From: Naumovozyma dairenensis CBS 421
Taxonomy: Eukaryota; Ascomycota; Saccharomycetes; Saccharomycetales; Saccharomycetaceae
DNA: 64,000 bases
Reading direction: 5' to 3'
NCBI RefSeq assembly: GCF_000227115.2
Contig: NC_016486.1
Span: forward strand, 1 to 64,000
Position 1 is the first letter of the stretch. The number at the start of each line of letters is the position of its first letter. This document shows, piece after piece, positions 8,765-18,649 of this stretch. Both the position numbers and the translations under genes were made by a program. The notes below the pieces were generated by a model. That model did not search any database. It was not told the DNA's origin and worked only from the letters and a program-made list of their open reading frames with translations.

Positions 8765-10246
8765 AGTGTCCTTTCTTAGTTTTATGAATGGAAGAAGAGC
8801 TTTTTATTCGTTTGTGGAGGTTACTTAATAGATACATTCAACAGATTACTCGCGGCTCATTATCGTTGTATTAAAAAGTTTTTTACATTAATTCAAAAAA
8901 TTGTCGGCGGAGATAATGCCGACTCACTGGTTACAGCCATGCGTCACTTTTCTCAACCTCGACCTTTTTTGTGTAGCTTGAGTAAAGGTCGGTCAAATAA
9001 TATGTGCATGATAATAAAAGAGATCTTAGGAGTAAAAATATATATATTAAGTCCCAATAATTAACCTCGGTTAGGATATTTCTCTCTAACTAAAATAACA
9101 TGTACTAAATATCCAAAAATGTTTATTAATTCATGGAGTCAAAACAAGTCGTCATTATTTTATACTTCTGTACACCTATATACTTTCTACCTTAAGTTAT
9201 CTAATAGCTTCCCGAATATGAATACATATATATAACTTTTAAACTGGAAAAATATTATATTTGACATTGTAATTATCTACCAAGAATTTCTTCGTTAGGT
9301 ATAATTTATTAGTTATCGGCAGTTCAGAGTTATATATTAACCAATTTTAGGTTTGACATGTAAACTAAACATGTTTTATAATTAGTATGAATATAATAAT
9401 GTGAATAATCAAATGTTCCAATATATTTTGCTAACATTTTCTGGCATACCTACGCTACGACATTTATCCTTCGTTCTTGTAATTATTATCAAACTGGTGT
9501 GTTGCAGATGCGGGTAGAAGACATAAGTAGTGTGTGAGTGAATCAACATATGTAGCCCGGATCAACCCCTTCAATTAAACCGCGGTATGGAATATATAAA
9601 TGGGCATTGTAGTAAGATAGAAGATTAGAAAGATCATCCTTGAATATGTACTAAAACTGAAGAACAAAAGAACTAACATATAATAGACATAATGAATTAG
9701 CCAGATACACTAGTAAATAACTATTAAATAATTAATCCACAACATCAACATCAACAACTACATTATGAACAACAACAACAATACTCAAGACAGCACTGTG
9801 TAACTCTCAGGTAAATGAACAAATAGACCCCCCTGACTCTAGTGCTAAATAAGCACAAGTAGTATTGTCATTTTACTGATCAGGTTATAAATAATGTCCA
9901 GGATACTAATGCTATAACATGCTTGCATGCCACAACCTAGATATATGACTTGTACCAATTAAACTAACCCCACAATTTTTTCTTGTGTACAAACCATCTA
10001 GCTGCATAATAATGAAAATAACCCAATCTCGGCTTTTTTCATTGCCTATATTACCTTTATACGGTTAATTGGACACGAGTTAAATGAAATTCTCTGAAAT
10101 TAAGTATGTATTATTATTGTACGGAGTTAATATTAGTAAAAATGATGCAAGATATATATAGTGTCTATAAATGTGAGCATCGATGGTTTATGACTGTATA
10201 TACAGATATGATTATTAAGGTTTTGGGTAATTGCACATACAAATGA
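8765..10246. other. 1.5-kb gap upstream of ARR3
   Basis: AT-rich sequence between the ARR3 5' end and the ARN1-like 3' end. It holds the ARR3 promoter with the palindrome at 8903-8923. I saw no copy of the Yap8 site TGATTAATAATCA. No coding sequence, tRNA or repeat was recognised. Confidence 0.45.
8903..8923. promoter_or_regulatory. Inverted repeat with CGG-N11-CCG spacing upstream of ARR3
   Basis: GTCGGC and GCCGAC are perfect 6-bp arms 9 bp apart, which places CGG (8905-8907) and CCG (8919-8921) exactly 11 bp apart, as in Gal4-type zinc-cluster sites. It lies about 140 bp upstream of the ARR3 ATG. Which factor binds, if any, is unknown. Confidence 0.4.
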
Positions 10247-12145
10247 TTAAGCGTCTTCGTCAGATTTCTTGGAACGGCCAAAAACTTTCTTTAACCAATC
10301 GAAGAACACATCACTATCTTCTTTCGAAACATATTCACCTTCTTTGATATTTTCATGTGCAATTTCGTCGGTTAGCTTAGCATCTCTCAAGCATAATGAG
10401 AAGATAATAAGTGGCACACAGAAAACTAAAGCAACAATTGTTTCTAATCTTTGAATATATCTATACGATTCAACAACAGCGTCTCTAACAGGTGTACCCC
10501 AAGTATATTTTGTGATAAAAGTATAAGGAGATGAGTAAGCTTCAGTTGCAATTGTAACTGCTTCTGTAGCACCCACCACTTCTGTAACACGTTTCAATAT
10601 ATCTGGATATAATTTTTGTGTCCAAATGGCACCACTAACTGCAGCACCAATCGCAGAACCTAAACGATAACATGTATAATTAATAGCTGTAACAGTTGCC
10701 ATATTTTCATGACTGGTAGCTGATTGTACTGATACATTAACTGGATATGTAAACAAAGTTGTCCCAATACCCCATACACATAGTGCACCAATAATACCTG
10801 AGTGTGATTGTTCACCACCTCTGAAATGATATAACAATCCCATACTAAGCATCCACAATGAGCAACCTACCATGATGAAGGGTTTTAATCTAGAACATCT
10901 AGTTAACAATAATGCGAAAAATGGAGAGGCAACAGTAGATACAAAGGATGATAATGAAGAAATTCTAGTAGCAGATTTGACCGATTCATGGACTGCGACG
11001 ATTAAGACTGTATATAGGTAGTCTGAGGCCATATAAAAGATAAAATCGATCAAGAAAGAAATACCCATTGATGCCCAAACACCACGATCTTTAATTAAGG
11101 CATATGGAATTAAGGGATCTCTTGCGAAAAAATACTCCCAAGCAGCAAAGATTGGAACTAAGACGAAACCTAAGACAAATGGACCAATAATTCTACCATC
11201 ATTCCATTTGGATTTAACACCACCAGCAAGGGTAAGTGGGACTAATATACAACCTAACCATGCAACCATTAACAAAACACCAATGATATCTAACCTCCAA
11301 AACAATTCCTTCAAAGTCAATAGTAGACCATGTTTTTCATAATAAGATTTTTCCTTTTTCAATTCTTTCCATTCTTCAGTTTTGGAAGCCTTCCATTGCA
11401 TATGAATCATACATAACAGCATTGGTATGCAAGATAATGGGAAAATGAAAGCCCACATACCGACATCCCATGACCAATGAACTAAAGGATTAGCCGCCAA
11501 GGTGATGTTACCAGAGATCCAAGTATTGATAATAAATGGCCACGTTGGAGCAAATTGATAGAATAATCTCCACTTTAATGATGAGAAATCTGACAATATC
11601 AGTAATAGAATTAATAACACACCAACATAACCAGCGTTATAGAAAATTGCACCTGCAGCATATCTTTGAACGTCATAAGCTTGTGATTGAATAATGGTAC
11701 CTACGACGTAAAGAACAATAGCAATAACGAACAGAATAAACCTACCAAAGAAATCAGATAACCTCGAGTAAACAATTTGAGATGCAGCTGAGACAACAGC
11801 GTTAATAACGGTAACAGTAGATAATAAAGAATGTTCGGCATATGAGGATGTAGCATAACCTGTATAAATGTAACGGATGTTACCATCAAGACCATAACCA
11901 TAACCACAAATGAAAGCAGATACCAACAATACGACATGATAGTACCACTTGTCGTAAACAGAAGCCATAACTTCAGTTTGTTTGATGACTAAACTCTTCT
12001 TTGGTGGAGGAGAACGAATAGTGATATCATCATCAGTTTCATTTGTTTCGATATCTTTTTCTTTAGAAGATACTACATGGACATTTTCGATCGGACCAAT
12101 CTTACTAAGACGCATTGCCTGGTCACCACTTGATATTGAAGACAT
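10247..12145 (-). CDS. ARN1: Siderophore-iron transporter of the ARN family
   Basis: 632 residues, major-facilitator superfamily with about 14 membrane segments. ARN proteins take up ferric hydroxamate siderophores at the plasma membrane and endosomes. The family hallmark SAFICGYGYGLDGNIRYIYT follows the first membrane segment near residue 75-95. Further family blocks are SQAYDVQRYAAGAIFYNAGY and LKPFIMVGCSLWMLSMGLLY. Its C-terminal tail is charged and cytosolic. The name ARN1 rests on similarity and on its position next to EFM1, as with YHL040C and YHL039W. ARN2 and SIT1 are close alternatives. Two TGCACCT sequences at 12620-12626 and 12683-12689 are one base off the Aft1 core TGCACCC. Confidence 0.88.
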   Translation of the reverse strand: MSSISSGDQAMRLSKIGPIENVHVVSSKEKDIETNETDDDITIRSPPPKKSLVIKQTEVMASVYDKWYYHVVLLVSAFICGYGYGLDGNIRYIYTGYATSSYAEHSLLSTVTVINAVVSAASQIVYSRLSDFFGRFILFVIAIVLYVVGTIIQSQAYDVQRYAAGAIFYNAGYVGVLLILLLILSDFSSLKWRLFYQFAPTWPFIINTWISGNITLAANPLVHWSWDVGMWAFIFPLSCIPMLLCMIHMQWKASKTEEWKELKKEKSYYEKHGLLLTLKELFWRLDIIGVLLMVAWLGCILVPLTLAGGVKSKWNDGRIIGPFVLGFVLVPIFAAWEYFFARDPLIPYALIKDRGVWASMGISFLIDFIFYMASDYLYTVLIVAVHESVKSATRISSLSSFVSTVASPFFALLLTRCSRLKPFIMVGCSLWMLSMGLLYHFRGGEQSHSGIIGALCVWGIGTTLFTYPVNVSVQSATSHENMATVTAINYTCYRLGSAIGAAVSGAIWTQKLYPDILKRVTEVVGATEAVTIATEAYSSPYTFITKYTWGTPVRDAVVESYRYIQRLETIVALVFCVPLIIFSLCLRDAKLTDEIAHENIKEGEYVSKEDSDVFFDWLKKVFGRSKKSDEDA

Positions 12146-13154
12146 TATTAAAAAGCTCGTATTTTTTTATCTTAACGGTAGGGTGATCACTATTTATCTT
12201 TAATTCAACAGAGTGAAATAAAAATAAATTGAGAAGAGATGAGATGAGATGAGATGAGATGAGATGAGATGAGATGACCTTGGCAGCCTATTAACTTATA
12301 TATGTCTTGCTGGCAAGGACAATTGTCCATCATCTTGAAAACTAATGCCGTTAAAGCTCTTGCTTCAACTACTACTTCTTCATTGTGGCTTTTCCTTAGC
12401 AAACTTTAATTCTGCCAAGAACAACGCTTCCAGCATTATCAAAAGGATATCAGTCGTACGGTTCTTCATGAGAAAGTCAGGTGCAATCTCAATTCTCAAA
12501 CCGTTCTCAGTCCTAGATCTTGAAACTTTTTATGAAGAAACTCCGCAGCAGCATTTCCTCGAGGAAAAAAAAAGGAAATATTATTATATAATATAATATA
12601 TGAACGAGGAAAAGGAAAGTGCACCTGTTTGGGACTGATCACCCGTAGTTACGTACGTAGTATAGGGAGGTTGTTGATAAACTGCACCTCTATCTCTTGA
12701 ACACCAATAAAAAAACAAGAACAATTTCTTCATTAGTTACTTTCATAATAGTATGTATGCTCCACAGATCTAGATTGAAGGGAGGTGTGGATAAACGATT
12801 TAGCCACACCTTACAAAATGTATCCCTCAATCCGGTATTTTACAAAGTTAAAGCCATTCTGTACGGGATTGCATTCGCGTGTATCTTAGTCCATCGATGA
12901 TTGCCTGAAGAAGTGTCCATACTGTACCATCTTTATACATTCGTCTTTTGTAATTGTATTTCTACTTGCAACGCCAAGGTAAAAGGACGGCGCAGCTGTC
13001 TGTTTATTGGAAAAAAAAATATAATAATTTTCCATAGAGAAATTGATAAGTGTGTGATGAGCACTTTTTTAATCGGAAGAAAGCTACATTTTCAAATTCA
13101 TCGAACCAAATATTTCCATTTGATAAGCGTGTGTCTATATCCGAACTGTGCAAA
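12146..13154. other. Divergent promoter region between ARN1 and EFM1
   Basis: About 1 kb. It holds the GAGAT microsatellite and two near-matches to the iron-regulator site. Several short plus-strand open frames (for example 12345-12596 and 12697-12900) have no recognisable product and are probably chance. Confidence 0.5.
12236..12275 (+). repeat. (GAGAT)8 microsatellite
   Basis: Eight uninterrupted copies of the pentamer GAGAT, about 90 bp upstream of the ARN1 ATG. It lies in the ARN1 promoter or 5' leader, so copy number could affect expression; this is inference. Confidence 0.95.
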
Positions 13155-14924
13155 ATGATGATCTCAGGAAAAAAATATGATGATTTCTTTGAATGGTGCA
13201 AAGCTAATAATTGTTTCATCGATGACAGAATTTCATTCAAGTTCACTGATTCTGCAGGTATAACCGCTTATGCTAATTCATCAATTCCTATTCAACAAAC
13301 ACCATTGATATCTGTGCCAACAAATCTTTTATTAACATATCAAAATGCAACTGACTTTTTTAATTGGTCAATTGCAAAGGGAGGGAATTTACCAACAAAT
13401 AATCCAAATGCTATAACACAATTGTATCTATCTCATTTAAAATTGAATCCAGAAGCAAAAAAATCTCAGTGGGATAAATACGTAGAAATATTATCATTGG
13501 ATTTAAATCAACCGTATTTTTGGACTGTAGATCAATTACAACAGTTGAAAGGGACAGATCTTTATATCAAGATTCAACAAGATTTTGCTACAATTATTCA
13601 AGAATACATTGAATTATTACAAATCTTAAAGGTAGATATACTTGACCAAGAAAAGTTACAAACTGCAACTATTTCACATTATATCAACTCTCACTTACCG
13701 ACGCTATTAGATGGGAAATTACCCTGGAATCATTTCGTTTCATACCTTTGGAGTCATTGTATTTTCAAGTCAAGAGCATTCCCTCAATTATTATTGAATA
13801 ACGCTGGTAGTGACGTTGGCAATATAAATTTAGCATTTTTATTCCCAATTGTTGATTTATTAAACCATAAGAATGATGTCGTAGTGAAATGGGAGAGCTC
13901 AAACGATATCAATAACAAAAATGACAATAAAGTACTTACTTTCATTACGCAAGAAACATTACATGTCGGTGATCAAATTTTCAATAATTACGGTAATAAG
14001 TCCAATGAAGAATTATTATTAGGATATGGATTCATTCAAGAAAACAATAACAATTATGATTATTCTGAATTAACTTTAAAACTAAACGAAGAGACTATCA
14101 ACGAATCATTGAAGTTTTGTGATTTGCAAAAACATGATAATATAGTTAAACGAGATTGTGTTTCCTTTGAATTGAATACAAAGGAACCAATCCCTGATAA
14201 TTTATTGAAGTTTTTCGGATTTTTAAGTAAATTACAAACAGAACAAGTGCTCACATTAAGAAGCATATTAGATGGGTCAGATGAGTTATACTCCATCTTA
14301 TTATCCAAATTAGATTTCTTTAAAAATCATAAACTCCCAAGTTCAAATTTGAAACCATATAGATTGACTAAGCAATATTTTAATTGCCAGAGGAAAATAT
14401 TTCAAAACTCTATAGACTATCTGCTAAAGATCCAAAAATCCATTTTAAAAGAGAATAATAATAATCTTACCTCGAATCTAGTCTCGTTTAAGACGATTTT
14501 GAAAAATGATGAAATTTTCTTGAATTCATTATTACAATCATTTGGTATTACGAACTTTGATGATATCATACAGAAAGATTTTTTAAAGCAGTCCTTATTA
14601 TTATGGATAGTTAGAATGTCTAATATTGAATCATACCCTTCGAAAGAACAAAAAAAACTATCATCATGGGATTGGTTAGATATTCAAGAAACATTCCGAG
14701 AAGTAGCTAATTCTATTGTCATAGAAAAAGAAGACGTTATGGAATTTATTGAATTTTATACCAATGCATTTCCTAAGTTAAGTAATGAAATTCCTGAAGT
14801 TTATGATAAAGGTGATTGGAAAATAAAACAATTTATCATTGCAGATACAGTTATGGACATATTAGTTTGGACTAGAAAATTAACCAATGAGCCATTTTTC
14901 ATTAAGAAACAACAACCGTTATAA
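13155..14924 (+). CDS. EFM1: SET-domain protein lysine methyltransferase (eEF1A methylation)
   Basis: 589 residues from the ATG at 13155; the frame extends further upstream only from a GTG. S. cerevisiae Efm1 has 585 residues and methylates a lysine of translation elongation factor eEF1A. The split SET domain (RKM/LSMT type) shows SHCIFKSRAFPQLLL, the NH motif in FPIVDLLNHKNDV near residue 230, and the tyrosine segment NNYGNKSNEELLLGYGF near 275-292. The C-terminal half is the helical substrate-binding domain. Identity as EFM1 rather than RKM1 is based on the neighbours ARN1 and CBP2, as at YHL038C-YHL040C. Confidence 0.85.
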   Translation: MMISGKKYDDFFEWCKANNCFIDDRISFKFTDSAGITAYANSSIPIQQTPLISVPTNLLLTYQNATDFFNWSIAKGGNLPTNNPNAITQLYLSHLKLNPEAKKSQWDKYVEILSLDLNQPYFWTVDQLQQLKGTDLYIKIQQDFATIIQEYIELLQILKVDILDQEKLQTATISHYINSHLPTLLDGKLPWNHFVSYLWSHCIFKSRAFPQLLLNNAGSDVGNINLAFLFPIVDLLNHKNDVVVKWESSNDINNKNDNKVLTFITQETLHVGDQIFNNYGNKSNEELLLGYGFIQENNNNYDYSELTLKLNEETINESLKFCDLQKHDNIVKRDCVSFELNTKEPIPDNLLKFFGFLSKLQTEQVLTLRSILDGSDELYSILLSKLDFFKNHKLPSSNLKPYRLTKQYFNCQRKIFQNSIDYLLKIQKSILKENNNNLTSNLVSFKTILKNDEIFLNSLLQSFGITNFDDIIQKDFLKQSLLLWIVRMSNIESYPSKEQKKLSSWDWLDIQETFREVANSIVIEKEDVMEFIEFYTNAFPKLSNEIPEVYDKGDWKIKQFIIADTVMDILVWTRKLTNEPFFIKKQQPL

Positions 14925-15107
14925 TAAATCAGAGCGAACTATCTTTTAATTATAGACATAACTATGGTCTGTAACTTTACTTAATTAAAAACTATTGTTA
15001 TTTTTCTTTTCTTTTCAGAGTAAATTTTATAATTTTATATGCTTTATATATCAAAACATTAAATCGATATGTATTTATATAATCTAGTTTGATTTAATTC
15101 AATTTAA

Positions 15108-15750
15108 TTAAGCCTTACCTCTGCTAACCTTATCTAAGACATCTTCGTATGATACTTCAGAGAAATCTGTACCTTGAATATCCACAGCAATACCGTTCAA
15201 AGCTCTTCTTAAGGCATCTTTAGAGGAAGCGTAGACCATTTTTGATCTAATTGGAGCCACATCTGGAGACCATGTGAAGAAAATAATCTTAGACCTCTTA
15301 CCTTCACTAGCGTTAATTTCGTATTCAAAATCATAGACGGCATATAAACAATCATTTTCTGGTAGCTTTTCTAAGAATGCATCATAAGATTGGTCAGTAG
15401 AGGTCTCCTTCACGACGATTTCAGTCTTTTCATCATTTAAAGCAAATAAGATGAATTTGTATTTTTTACCTAATTTTAAGTCGTTGAAGGCACTTAAGGA
15501 TTCATCTGCGACAGCAACACTGGTTTTCTCGTAAAGTTCAGTGTATTTTTTTCTCTTCAATTGCTTCTTGTATTCTCCAAGAGAAAGGAACAAGACACAG
15601 AAAAAAAGTAAAAAACATGACAGTACAATTATTGTTAGTTCTCGAATGTTCAATGGTAAAATGAACAGAAATACCATGTTTTCCTGAATAGGGGAAAACA
15701 TAGCATCTGTTCAAAAAATAGTTTCAATTGACATACCCAGATCTTGACAT
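15108..15750 (-). CDS. COF1: Cofilin, with one intron
   Basis: Actin-severing and depolymerising protein of cortical patches. Exon 1 is 15750-15737 (14 nt, MSRS plus two bases of Gly). The intron is 15736-15520 (GTATGT donor, AACTAAC branch-like sequence near 15634-15640, CAG acceptor). Exon 2 is 15519-15108. The product is 141 residues against 143 in S. cerevisiae. It reads MSRSGVAVADES..., with the ADF-fold blocks [29 protein letters not shown] and the actin-binding helix [18 protein letters not shown]. The tiny first exon ends in the same glycine codon as in S. cerevisiae COF1. A reading frame that runs on into the intron is not the real N-terminus. It represents the chromosome XII (YLL050C) partner of this segment. 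Confidence 0.96.
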
Positions 15751-16145
15751 TTTGTATGGAAATAATATATATTAATGGAGGATTGTTTCAAATTGGTAAC
15801 AACCTGTTTAATAAATTTAGTAATCCTCTTTTAGCTTCTTTTGAGAATCTTATTTCCCACCTTGTTACAATTGAAAGGACAACAATTTGTCAATTTCAGT
15901 TTGTTGTTGTAACTTTTAAATTTTCCAAATTTATCAAACTAGAAGGGGGGCCCGGGTAACACCGTATTTGTTGAAGTGTCACAGGCGTTAATGATGACTG
16001 TATTTATTTTTGTGTCGCTTTTATTTTGTTTATAGTAACTATCACCTTCAAGGCTGACAAATAATCTAGTAAGGTTTCGAGGATATATATATTTACAAGT
16101 TAATTTTAAGAGCTACATATCTATTCAGACAATTAACCCATTATG
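15751..16145. other. COF1 promoter / CBP2 3' flank
   Basis: 395 bp. A short plus-strand open frame overlaps the COF1 start and is probably chance. A G-then-C run (gggggg-cccggg) is near 15944-15956. No other feature was seen. Confidence 0.5.
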
Positions 16146-18032
16146 CTAATCGACCTCGTCTACTATTGTCTGCATCAATTTTTCTTGAGATAACTGTTTG
16201 AAATCTTTCAAACGATACAAATACAAAAATGTATCTTTGTCAATCATTTTCTTGAAAGTGCACATAGAGTATCCATTTCTATCAACGTCTTCTGGATCAT
16301 TAACAAACTGCGTATAGATTTTGCTATTATATTGTAGCAATTTCGCAACTTCTTTAGGAAATGGAAGCTTAGATAAGATAACCAATTTCCAATTCTCCAT
16401 TCGGGTTACTTCAACGATTTTTAGTGGTTTATTATTTGCAAACTTATCCTCATATAAATAAGCTTCTGCATCTAACATTGCTTTCATAATTGCATTAATT
16501 TTTTCTCCTTCAAAAATCATATTTTCCTCTTGTCTTTTATGTATATTGTTTGGTTCCAATTTCAAACCGAAATCCGGTAAGCTATCATTAATTAGAGTCA
16601 TGAAGCCTGGATAAAACACCTGGATCCATTTATTATTTTGCAAAATTGTTTGGAAAATAATAGATACTGTTATAGCTCTTGGTGGAGCTGTAGGAGCAGA
16701 AGTACCCTCTAAAAATTTTGTCTTAAGATGTTTCATTTCAGAAACAATCATGCATTGGTAATTCAGTAATTTTTTCAAAAATTCATCAAATCTTTCCTTT
16801 GCTAAGACCACATCATCTAAATTTTGTGGTAGTTCCATTGCATTTATTTCTTCGTGCTTTCTCCAAATATATAAATCCCAACTCTTCCAATTCAAATTAT
16901 CAATTACTTGTCCAGAAGAGGAATAATTACGTATATCAATAATATCCTTTTTAAGTTGATCATTCAATCTCCAGGATTGAGTCAAAATATTATATAAGAT
17001 AAAACTCTTGATAAATTCAACTCTAATGGCATTTGTATCAATTTCATTGGAAAGTAAAATGCAACGTAAAACATCCGCTGGACATGTTCGATCTTCACTT
17101 TTCGCTCTACTCCATAACGTTTTATGACTTATAGTTCTCTCTAACAATCTCTTTAATGACGTCAATTCGCCTTTAGGAGGTTTTATTTTGGCTTCACGAC
17201 GATTGTGAATAGATTTGTTGAAACCTTTAATTAAACTTGTCCTCTCATTTTTGATTTTTTCTAGTTCTTTATGATTGCATGGAGGTGAATCAATAGAAGC
17301 CCCATAGGAATCAAGAAGGTCAAGCTGATGAAATAATTTCCTATGTTCAGGCACAAATCGTGGGAAAATACCTATAGAATCACATCCATCTGGTATATCA
17401 CCAACGTTCTCTAATATAAGTATTGGTAAATGGTTACCATTTGACGGATTGATAAACGTCATCGGTTTCCCCTTTCCTTGCAGTTCATTGTATTTTTGAT
17501 TATTTACACCAATGGCTCGACAATTATTTGAAAAGATGGACTGAGGCCAGAGTGTTTTATTCAGAATAATATTCTGATCAGCAGTTGATACCAATTTTAT
17601 AGTTTGCTTCATTGCAAATTCAGGCCATTGACTGTTATTTTTGTTTGCTAGTTCATAATTTGGTAAGATTGGATTAATGAACATAGGGACAATGGAAGCC
17701 CAATCTGCTATTTCCAGATGCTTCATTGATTGGGAAGCTTTGTCTGTTCTTACCAACTGTATCGCAGAGGAACCTTTAGGAATATTTATATCTTTAATGA
17801 GTATATCTTGTAATTGAGGGATCTCTATATTTGAGAGAGTTCGATAAGTCTCTATGGGTACCTTTGTTAGATTCTCATGATTTATACATTCTATTGTGGA
17901 ATTAAGGGAACGTGTTCTTAAAAATGGGACATTATCTCTATAATTGAATCTTTTTGCTAATGCCTGCCTTCTCATTGAGGCAAATAGTAAAGATACCCAT
18001 GGTTTAAGGGTATTGTTTGCAGATTTCGGCAT
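16146..18032 (-). CDS. CBP2: Mitochondrial cytochrome b pre-mRNA splicing factor
   Basis: 628 residues from the first ATG at 18032; S. cerevisiae Cbp2 has 630. Cbp2 binds the group I intron bI5 of mitochondrial COB and helps it to fold. The N-terminus is basic with a W..LLFASMRRQ segment resembling the start of S. cerevisiae Cbp2. I see no well-known domain signature in the rest. The assignment rests mainly on length, N-terminal resemblance and position next to MUP3 and the ABC transporter, the order and strand of YHL038C-YHL036W-YHL035C. Its presence suggests that the mitochondrial genome still has a Cbp2-dependent intron, or that the protein has another task. Confidence 0.78.
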   Translation of the reverse strand: MPKSANNTLKPWVSLLFASMRRQALAKRFNYRDNVPFLRTRSLNSTIECINHENLTKVPIETYRTLSNIEIPQLQDILIKDINIPKGSSAIQLVRTDKASQSMKHLEIADWASIVPMFINPILPNYELANKNNSQWPEFAMKQTIKLVSTADQNIILNKTLWPQSIFSNNCRAIGVNNQKYNELQGKGKPMTFINPSNGNHLPILILENVGDIPDGCDSIGIFPRFVPEHRKLFHQLDLLDSYGASIDSPPCNHKELEKIKNERTSLIKGFNKSIHNRREAKIKPPKGELTSLKRLLERTISHKTLWSRAKSEDRTCPADVLRCILLSNEIDTNAIRVEFIKSFILYNILTQSWRLNDQLKKDIIDIRNYSSSGQVIDNLNWKSWDLYIWRKHEEINAMELPQNLDDVVLAKERFDEFLKKLLNYQCMIVSEMKHLKTKFLEGTSAPTAPPRAITVSIIFQTILQNNKWIQVFYPGFMTLINDSLPDFGLKLEPNNIHKRQEENMIFEGEKINAIMKAMLDAEAYLYEDKFANNKPLKIVEVTRMENWKLVILSKLPFPKEVAKLLQYNSKIYTQFVNDPEDVDRNGYSMCTFKKMIDKDTFLYLYRLKDFKQLSQEKLMQTIVDEVD

Positions 18033-18649
18033 TTTGATTTTGTTATCAGGCCTCAACAACTTCTGCCTCCGCTTCAAAGTTTTTCACTTGGCATTACATT
18101 CCAAACTAAAAGCCAAAGTCACTTCAAGAAGTGAGATAAAAACGAAATATCAAAGGATTTCATGTCTGTCTTCTATCTCTCCATGACCGATAATTATAAA
18201 TCCAGACCATGTGACTTCAAAAAATTATCTATGTCTCCAGAACGTTTACTAACCCTCTAGATCACATGATAAAATTAAAACTGTGTAAAAAAATTATTAA
18301 CTCTCCCACAATTTTTTTCTCTTTTTGCCTTTATGCCTTGCTTATCTAATAAAGGACCTCGAAGGTTAAACATTACGTAGTTAGAATCTTTAGATAAGCC
18401 AAGATGAGTAATATCAAAAAATAAGGATAGAACAGAAAGAAGTCAGTCTAACTTTTCTTAGTAAACATAGATCAAAGTTAAAAAAGATTTTAGTTATATC
18501 TATATATAATGATAACATGGCTATCTGTATATTTACTTAAAAAATGTCCCTAGTTTGGAGAAATTCTCATTCTCGAACATCTTACCTACTTACTACCAAA
18601 AAACCCTATACTACAGCATAGTTTAGAATTATTCAACTAATTAAAAACT
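18033..18649. other. Divergent promoter region between CBP2 and MUP3
   Basis: 617 bp, AT-rich, serving genes read in opposite directions. A CATGTGA-type E-box half site lies near 18208 and another TCACATGA near 18262. No RNA gene was recognised. Confidence 0.45.
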
